Shown here: positions 16,376 to 20,312 of the stretch, piece by piece
Position numbering within the stretch: the first letter of the stretch is position 1
Layout: each line of letters starts with the position of its first letter
From: LC029 sp036676475
GTDB taxonomy: Bacteria; Bacillota; Bacilli; Aneurinibacillales; RAOX-1
Length of the DNA: 20,312 nucleotides
Assembly (NCBI GenBank): GCA_036676475.1
Contig: JAKFCU010000010.1
Location: 1 to 20,312 of the forward strand
Reading direction: 5' to 3'
Notes under the pieces: generated by a model
What the model saw: the letters and a program-made list of their open reading frames with translations, nothing else
Databases searched by the model: none
What the model was told of the DNA's origin: nothing
Position numbers and translations under genes: made by a program

Positions 16376-16530
16376 ATATATTATATTCAAAAAATAAAAT
16401 TTAATTTGTAAAATGGATCATCAACATTGATGCGCTTTTTTATAAACAACATAGTGCGAGCAAACCAACAAGAAGAATAAAAAATAAAACAAGCCACGCA
16501 ATAGCGCAGCTTTAATATTTGAACGGAATA
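16376..16530. other. Short non-coding spacer
   Basis: No gene is seen between the HEPN gene stop and its terminator. It is AT-rich with A-runs and is probably the 3' untranslated region. Confidence 0.4.
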
Positions 16531-18249
16531 TTAGTCTTGGCGTTCAATATAGTTTGTACACTCACCGCAAAACGATTCTTCTCCTTCTGTGGTTGAGTTA
16601 TATAATTTATGACATCTTTCGCATTCATCCAGTTCATTTTCATACCCACAATTCACACAAGTGCCTACTTTACAAATTGACTCATCAATACAGATATACT
16701 GCTCACCACACTCTTCACATTCAGAATCAGCAACTGGATACTGATTACCTACGGCTTGCGCCTGTGATTTTGCCAGATCCACCACTTTTACTAAGTTTGG
16801 GAGAACTTCCTCAATAGTAGCGTACACAGTTGCTTCAAAGTCTTCTAAATGCCCCCCATTAAATTCATTGTATGCGGTTGGCATATAATATCCATTTTCT
16901 TCATCCAGCTCTGCTCCGCCATTTGTGTATGATAACTCACAGGTATCTACCAATTCATCATTAGAGATTATGTCGAGTCGTACCGTACTTTCTTGAGCAG
17001 CTTCTTCATTAAGGTCTAAAGTTGCGTGTATTTTTATTAAGTTATTAGTAATTTTACTTTCTGCGCTAAAAAGCTCTTGTTTATCTTCATTTTCTATCAA
17101 ATCTTTGGTGTCAATATTTAAATCTTCTCGAAAATAAATACTGTCTTTAATGCTTTCAATAAAACTGGAGACATGCTCATCAAAAATTTCGAATATATCC
17201 GTTGAGCTAAGTATGCTAATGTTGGCTTCCGATTCCATTCTTTCAAGCATCATTAGTTCTAGATCAGCCCTCATTGCTTCTTCTAGTTCAAATTCTAGCT
17301 CTTTTTCCTCTTCAGATAAATTAGTACGTTTAAATTTCTTTTCCGCATCAGAAATATATTTCTGGATTCCCTCGATGTTCTTATTAATTATGTTAAAAGC
17401 ATTTAAATCAATTAACTTATTGTGAGCAACATGATTTCTATTTTTGCTAAAGTCTTCCCAATCTATTTGGAAACTTTCTGGGAATAGCTTACCAAACAAA
17501 GTTTGCCACAGATCCACCTCAACTTCACATTCAGATTTTAATTTATCAATTGCATTTTTATATTCTGCTGCAACGGTAGGCAAATCCGCAACTTCCCTCA
17601 ATGAGTCTAACAGATTGATTACAACATGTTCATTCTTTGGAGAGAATTTCATTATTTTATGAGTCATAATTTCTAAAAGATCATCTGTATCGATGGATAA
17701 TAAATGATCACTCACATTTGCGTAAGCTTGTGCAACCCGCTTATAAGAGGAAAATCTTGCTTTATACTTGTTTTGAACCTTGAAAGGAACAAATTTATCC
17801 CACCATTTAACACCAAAGTTCCTAATCATTACTATATTGATTAATTGTCTTAGATGATTTTCCGTTTTATGTATAGCTGAATATAACTGATCAGCGAAAA
17901 GATTAGATTGTTCATCTTCTAACCAAATACACTCGTCCCAATCTTTTCTAAAAGAATTTTTAATATGCAATTTTACATCATACAAATCCTTATCGAATTC
18001 GTCTGTTATTTTCTGTGGTTCAATATGGATAAATAAGTGTTTTGCTTTATTGTACGTGTGTAACGAGATTTCTAGAAAATAAAGATTCTTATTTTTAGTT
18101 TTTAGTTTTATCCTCCAACCAAAAGTTGTCGTATTATATATTTCGCATTCATCAATTAAATGAACATCGAAGTTGAGATGGGATACCATTTCTTTAACAT
18201 AATCTTCACCGATCTCATTTTTGGGATTAACCATTACAAATTTTATCAT
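16531..18249 (-). CDS. HEPN-domain protein with C-terminal zinc ribbons, putative defence RNase, 572 aa
   Basis: The middle of the protein carries a HEPN-type signature. There is an early helix ENHLRQLINIVMIRNFGVKWW (about 130-150), and the RxxxxH motif RNHVAH, with Arg271 and His276, follows about 120 residues later. HEPN domains with this motif are metal-independent RNases in toxins, abortive-infection proteins and CRISPR effectors. Residues 1-110 are a strand-rich unknown domain. Residues 310-345 form a charged coiled coil. The C-terminus has ten cysteines (511, 514, 520, 526, 531, 534, 543, 546, 561, 564), fitting two or more zinc ribbons. ATG 18249 follows AGGGGTG. A TATAAT at 18290-18295 on the minus strand may be its -10 box, though no good -35 is seen. 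I do not know a named family with this full layout. Confidence 0.75.
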   Translation of the reverse strand: MIKFVMVNPKNEIGEDYVKEMVSHLNFDVHLIDECEIYNTTTFGWRIKLKTKNKNLYFLEISLHTYNKAKHLFIHIEPQKITDEFDKDLYDVKLHIKNSFRKDWDECIWLEDEQSNLFADQLYSAIHKTENHLRQLINIVMIRNFGVKWWDKFVPFKVQNKYKARFSSYKRVAQAYANVSDHLLSIDTDDLLEIMTHKIMKFSPKNEHVVINLLDSLREVADLPTVAAEYKNAIDKLKSECEVEVDLWQTLFGKLFPESFQIDWEDFSKNRNHVAHNKLIDLNAFNIINKNIEGIQKYISDAEKKFKRTNLSEEEKELEFELEEAMRADLELMMLERMESEANISILSSTDIFEIFDEHVSSFIESIKDSIYFREDLNIDTKDLIENEDKQELFSAESKITNNLIKIHATLDLNEEAAQESTVRLDIISNDELVDTCELSYTNGGAELDEENGYYMPTAYNEFNGGHLEDFEATVYATIEEVLPNLVKVVDLAKSQAQAVGNQYPVADSECEECGEQYICIDESICKVGTCVNCGYENELDECERCHKLYNSTTEGEESFCGECTNYIERQD

Positions 18250-18738
18250 GTAAACACCCCTACCAAGAAACTGTTACCTATACTGGGTAATTATACCTGG
18301 ATAATTAGCATTAATGAAGCATTTTCTGCTCAACAACATATACGAGATTCAACATTTTTTAGAGCAACTTGGGAATCTTATATTAACAAAATTGTAGTTT
18401 AGGCTTGTCCAATTTCACGATTGTTTTATCACCATTTGATTTGTTTCTTAGCATTTTAACCCTGGAACGGTAAACGAGTGTGATCGGATAATAAGATTTT
18501 ACTTTTTTACATCCGTTTATAATTTACAACATCTTTTCTTTTTACTCTACCAGTAAACTGTCCCGTTTCAAAAGTAAAACACACCTTCGCCGGCTTCATC
18601 ACTAGAGTTCATTAGTTAAACCACAAGATAGACCTAAGGTGATAATTTTATCAAAAAATCAAGAAGCTAAAACATTTTAAATAAATGGTACACTCTTAAG
18701 TAAAATTTCCTCTACCTACAAATTCAGTAATAGAACAG
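18250..18738. other. Intergenic region, no gene recognised
   Basis: About 490 bases without a credible gene. The right part (18420-18720) is AT-rich. GGTATAATTACCCAGTATAGGTAAC on the minus strand just upstream of the HEPN gene (about 18273-18298) has a repeated GGTA/GTATA pattern and may be regulatory. No terminator is evident for the 81-residue gene. Confidence 0.4.
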
Positions 18739-18984
18739 CTAACACTCCCTATCACCCATTATCTCTAATATCTCATCTTCAATAGAATCTTTGCCATATT
18801 CTATCTTAACAATTAGACCCGCAATCATTTTTCTCAGCTGATTAACATTCGTCGCAAGATAACCATCAATCTGGGCATTCGTCAGTTCATAGATTCTACC
18901 TTTCTCTAACTGATTCAGCTTCGCTGTAATATCCATGATTTCCTGAATGTATTTATTCCTCACATCAATCGTCTTTTCAGACAT
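18739..18984 (-). CDS. Hypothetical 81-aa protein
   Basis: The start is set at ATG 18984, six bases after GAGGAGG (18991-18997), rather than at the longer in-frame ATG at 19017, which overlaps the end of the upstream relic. The protein is helical and charged: MSEKTIDVRNKYIQEIMDI, then LNQLEKGRIYELTNAQIDG, ending EILEIMGDREC. I do not recognise the family. It begins 22 bases after the stop of the DUF6979-like pseudogene on the same strand, so the two were once an operon. With that gene dead, expression now depends on whatever promoter remains. Confidence 0.65.
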   Translation of the reverse strand: MSEKTIDVRNKYIQEIMDITAKLNQLEKGRIYELTNAQIDGYLATNVNQLRKMIAGLIVKIEYGKDSIEDEILEIMGDREC

Positions 18985-19006
18985 GATTTTCCTCCTCATG
19001 ATTACT

Positions 19007-19284
19007 TCACGTTTCATCTAATACTTTACGGACAGGTTGGTCAAATTTGAGGTAAGGGTAGTAACCTGAATTCCGCAAACTCGATCTACAGTACTTTCCC
19101 CGCTCCAATCCCTTTATTAACCCTTCCTCACAGAGACCTAAAACAGTATTGCTTGGACAACCTTTAACACCATCACCGAAGATTTCAATTTTGTCGCCTT
19201 ATTCCACGCTTCTACAGGTGTTTCAGCATAATTAGCATGTAAATAATGAACTGCTCTTACTGCCACCTATCCAAATTTTCCCAC
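19007..19284 (-). pseudogene. DUF6979-like gene broken by a stop codon and a frameshift
   Basis: Reading leftward from GTG 19284 gives VGKFG, then TAG (19267-19269) where the family has GE, then VAVRAVHYLHANY and ETPVEAWNKATK. A one-base loss near 19185 then shifts to a frame reading IFGDGVKGCPSNT, LGLCEEGLIKGLERGKY and GYYPYLKFDQPVRKVLDET, ending at TGA 19007. Repaired, it would be about 92 residues. The KGCP...LGLCEEGL...G.Y block is what I recall of the DUF6979 family in Bacillales. Two separate lesions make a sequencing error unlikely. The function of the family is unknown. Confidence 0.75.
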
Positions 19285-19814
19285 ATGACCTCCATCCTGT
19301 CTTTTTCTTTTTAATTAGAGTTTTGCATCTCTATCAGGATCTTTCATCGTTTCCAATTATCAGCGTCATCCTAATCATATCCTATACAATCGCCTTGTTC
19401 GTCACCGGAACCAACGCTAGAGGCATTTCTTGCTTCAACAGCTACACAAAATTAATTGGCTTATTCCCTTCATACCGAACATACTCCGCTTCCCCAAGAA
19501 AGACGAATGGTGAGGTGTAATCCCTCGCTGAACGCTAATTCAGGGTCGGACTCATACCTGACGGGGTATCCTCTAAGCGGGCATTTTTGAATCTTTTTGG
19601 TTCATTTGATCAAACAAATAAGCTATCCGTCCCATTTCAATATTATAAGGCAGCTGCGGGGCTGGACAGCCAAAATACATCCATCAGAGAGCGGTCAATC
19701 GATCCAGTCGTTTTTCTGAACCTTTCCCCTTTTCCTCTTGGACTTGTTTTCGGCACTTTGCCTTCTATGTTCTAGTTCCTCCAAACTATAGTGCATTTGT
19801 CGAATCTCACTTTG
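19285..19814. other. Decayed intergenic sequence
   Basis: No intact gene is supported. On the minus strand a 35-codon frame (19573-19680) reads MYFGCPAPQLPYN then MGRIAYLFDQMNQ, but it lacks a ribosome-binding site and a known family; it may be a relic. Frames on the plus strand here have no ribosome-binding site. Short hairpins (for example GCTGAACGCTAATTCAG near 19528) occur. Confidence 0.4.
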
Positions 19815-19882
19815 TGATCGCTAACGGTAAAGCTCTCGTCTTTACCTTGAAAAAGGGGTCAGACCCCGAACCATCGCTCAGC
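19815..19882 (-). repeat. REP-like palindromic element, copy 2 (better preserved)
   Basis: This is the inverted counterpart of 9627-9693. On the minus strand it contains GGGGTCTGACCCC, a 13-base near-perfect palindrome, then TTTTTCAAGGTAAAG, then a seven-base loop and CTTTACC. The two adjacent hairpins are typical of REP elements. No transposase is seen in the window. Confidence 0.65.
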
Positions 19883-19962
19883 AACTGTCATAAACGATCT
19901 TTACTCTGCTAGAGTTATTCCCCTACCCACCGATGCCAACATATTTTGCTTCCTCGAGTGAT

Positions 19963-20312
19963 CTATGAGTATCGGAAAGTCTCCTTAACCCTTTCCCTTA
20001 AAAATTTTTCTAACTCTTTATCACAGCAATACACGTAGCAGCCCTTCATTCCACGAGTCATTAATGTCTTGTATGTATTACGAATTAAACTTTCAAGTGG
20101 ATCCTGATGCCCTTTCTTAGGTTTAGCAGGCTTAGCCCCTTTATCTTTAAAGTTTTCTCGGTTTATGATAAGTGATCTATTATCCGGATCATACCCTAAG
20201 TCAGGTCCAATAATAACCCCTACATAATCCATCTCTAAACCTTGTACCGTGTGGATACACCCTACCTGATAGGCACAATCCGGATGAATAGCCCAATCTA
20301 TTCGATTAGGAT
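19963..20312 (-). CDS. DUF2075-type DNA/RNA helicase, C-terminal part (5' end outside window)
   Basis: The frame is open to the right edge, so only the last ~116 codons are present. It contains VGCIHTVQGLEMDYVGVI, the motif V region of superfamily I helicases (VQG.E.D), and then NTYKTLMTRGMKGCYVY, the motif VI region. The IINRENFKDKG segment and LESLIRNTYK are typical of DUF2075 proteins, a helicase family often found in defence-associated or Schlafen-like contexts. The C-terminus ends shortly after motif VI, as usual, at RVKETFRYS. It is part of a larger gene whose N-terminal domains decide its real role; a GIY-YIG-DUF2075 fusion is one possibility known from the family. Confidence 0.85.
   Translation of the reverse strand, partial: PNRIDWAIHPDCAYQVGCIHTVQGLEMDYVGVIIGPDLGYDPDNRSLIINRENFKDKGAKPAKPKKGHQDPLESLIRNTYKTLMTRGMKGCYVYCCDKELEKFLRERVKETFRYS

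Noticed and set aside
18160..18402. Plus-strand 80-codon frame over the HEPN gene start
   Set aside because: It has no ribosome-binding site and is antisense to a supported start; no protein family pattern.
19323..19520. Hydrophobic plus-strand 65-codon frame
   Set aside because: It has no ribosome-binding site and no recognisable family, and lies in decayed sequence.
19587..19775. Plus-strand 62-codon frame
   Set aside because: It has no ribosome-binding site and no recognisable family in decayed sequence.
1..20312. tRNA, rRNA or riboswitch genes
   Set aside because: I saw no cloverleaf, T-arm GGTTC..ATCC pattern or known riboswitch core on either strand by eye; a covariance-model scan would be decisive.

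Overview
The window reads as an accessory, defence-rich region of a Gram-positive, low-to-moderate GC member of the Bacillales. Ribosome-binding sites are strong AGGAGG types and sigma-A promoters are clear. A DUF1659 / DUF2922 / YvrJ trio and a DUF6979-like relic point to the Brevibacillus-Paenibacillus side of the order. That taxonomic call is inference from gene content only.

Layout, left to right. (1) Positions 1-8125 hold a leftward operon: a PD-(D/E)XK nuclease with a zinc ribbon, a very large DinG/XPD-like helicase with a Fe-S cysteine pattern, and a pPIWI-RE protein (prokaryotic Argonaute-related). A 56-residue zinc-finger gene with a TTG start follows pPIWI-RE and looks like a fourth member. 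A near-consensus promoter and an 18-bp perfect palindrome lie inside the open frame upstream of the nuclease, so the nuclease start is moved to 7960. (2) 8126-8808 is AT-rich and non-coding, with three imperfect ~36-bp tandem repeats. (3) 8809-9511 is a small leftward pair, an unknown 108-residue protein followed by an XRE-type HTH protein, arranged like a toxin-antitoxin module. (4) 9627-11430 runs rightward and is decayed: a REP-like element joined to a truncated yvrJ tail with its terminator, a broken unrecognised gene, DUF1659, DUF2922, and a frameshifted yvrJ with a second copy of the same terminator. (5) 11528-16132 is a leftward 1534-residue Avs-like STAND NTPase with an N-terminal Cap4/DUF4297-like nuclease. 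(6) 16531-18249 is a leftward protein combining a HEPN-type RNase motif with C-terminal zinc ribbons. (7) 18739-19284 holds a small unknown gene directly downstream of a DUF6979-like pseudogene. (8) 19285-19962 is decayed sequence containing the second, inverted REP-like copy. (9) The window ends in the C-terminal part of a DUF2075-type superfamily I helicase.

Proposed working of the main system: pPIWI-RE modules are predicted from comparative genomics to act in nucleic-acid-guided restriction of plasmids and phages. Here the helicase would open the target duplex or R-loop, pPIWI-RE would hold or recognise the guide/target hybrid, and the REase would cut. The Avs-like, HEPN and HTH-pair genes next door would add separate defence layers. 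The most interesting new points are the fourth zinc-finger gene, the palindromic operator at the start of the pPIWI-RE transcript, the HEPN-zinc ribbon protein, and the inverted REP-like copies flanking the second half of the island.
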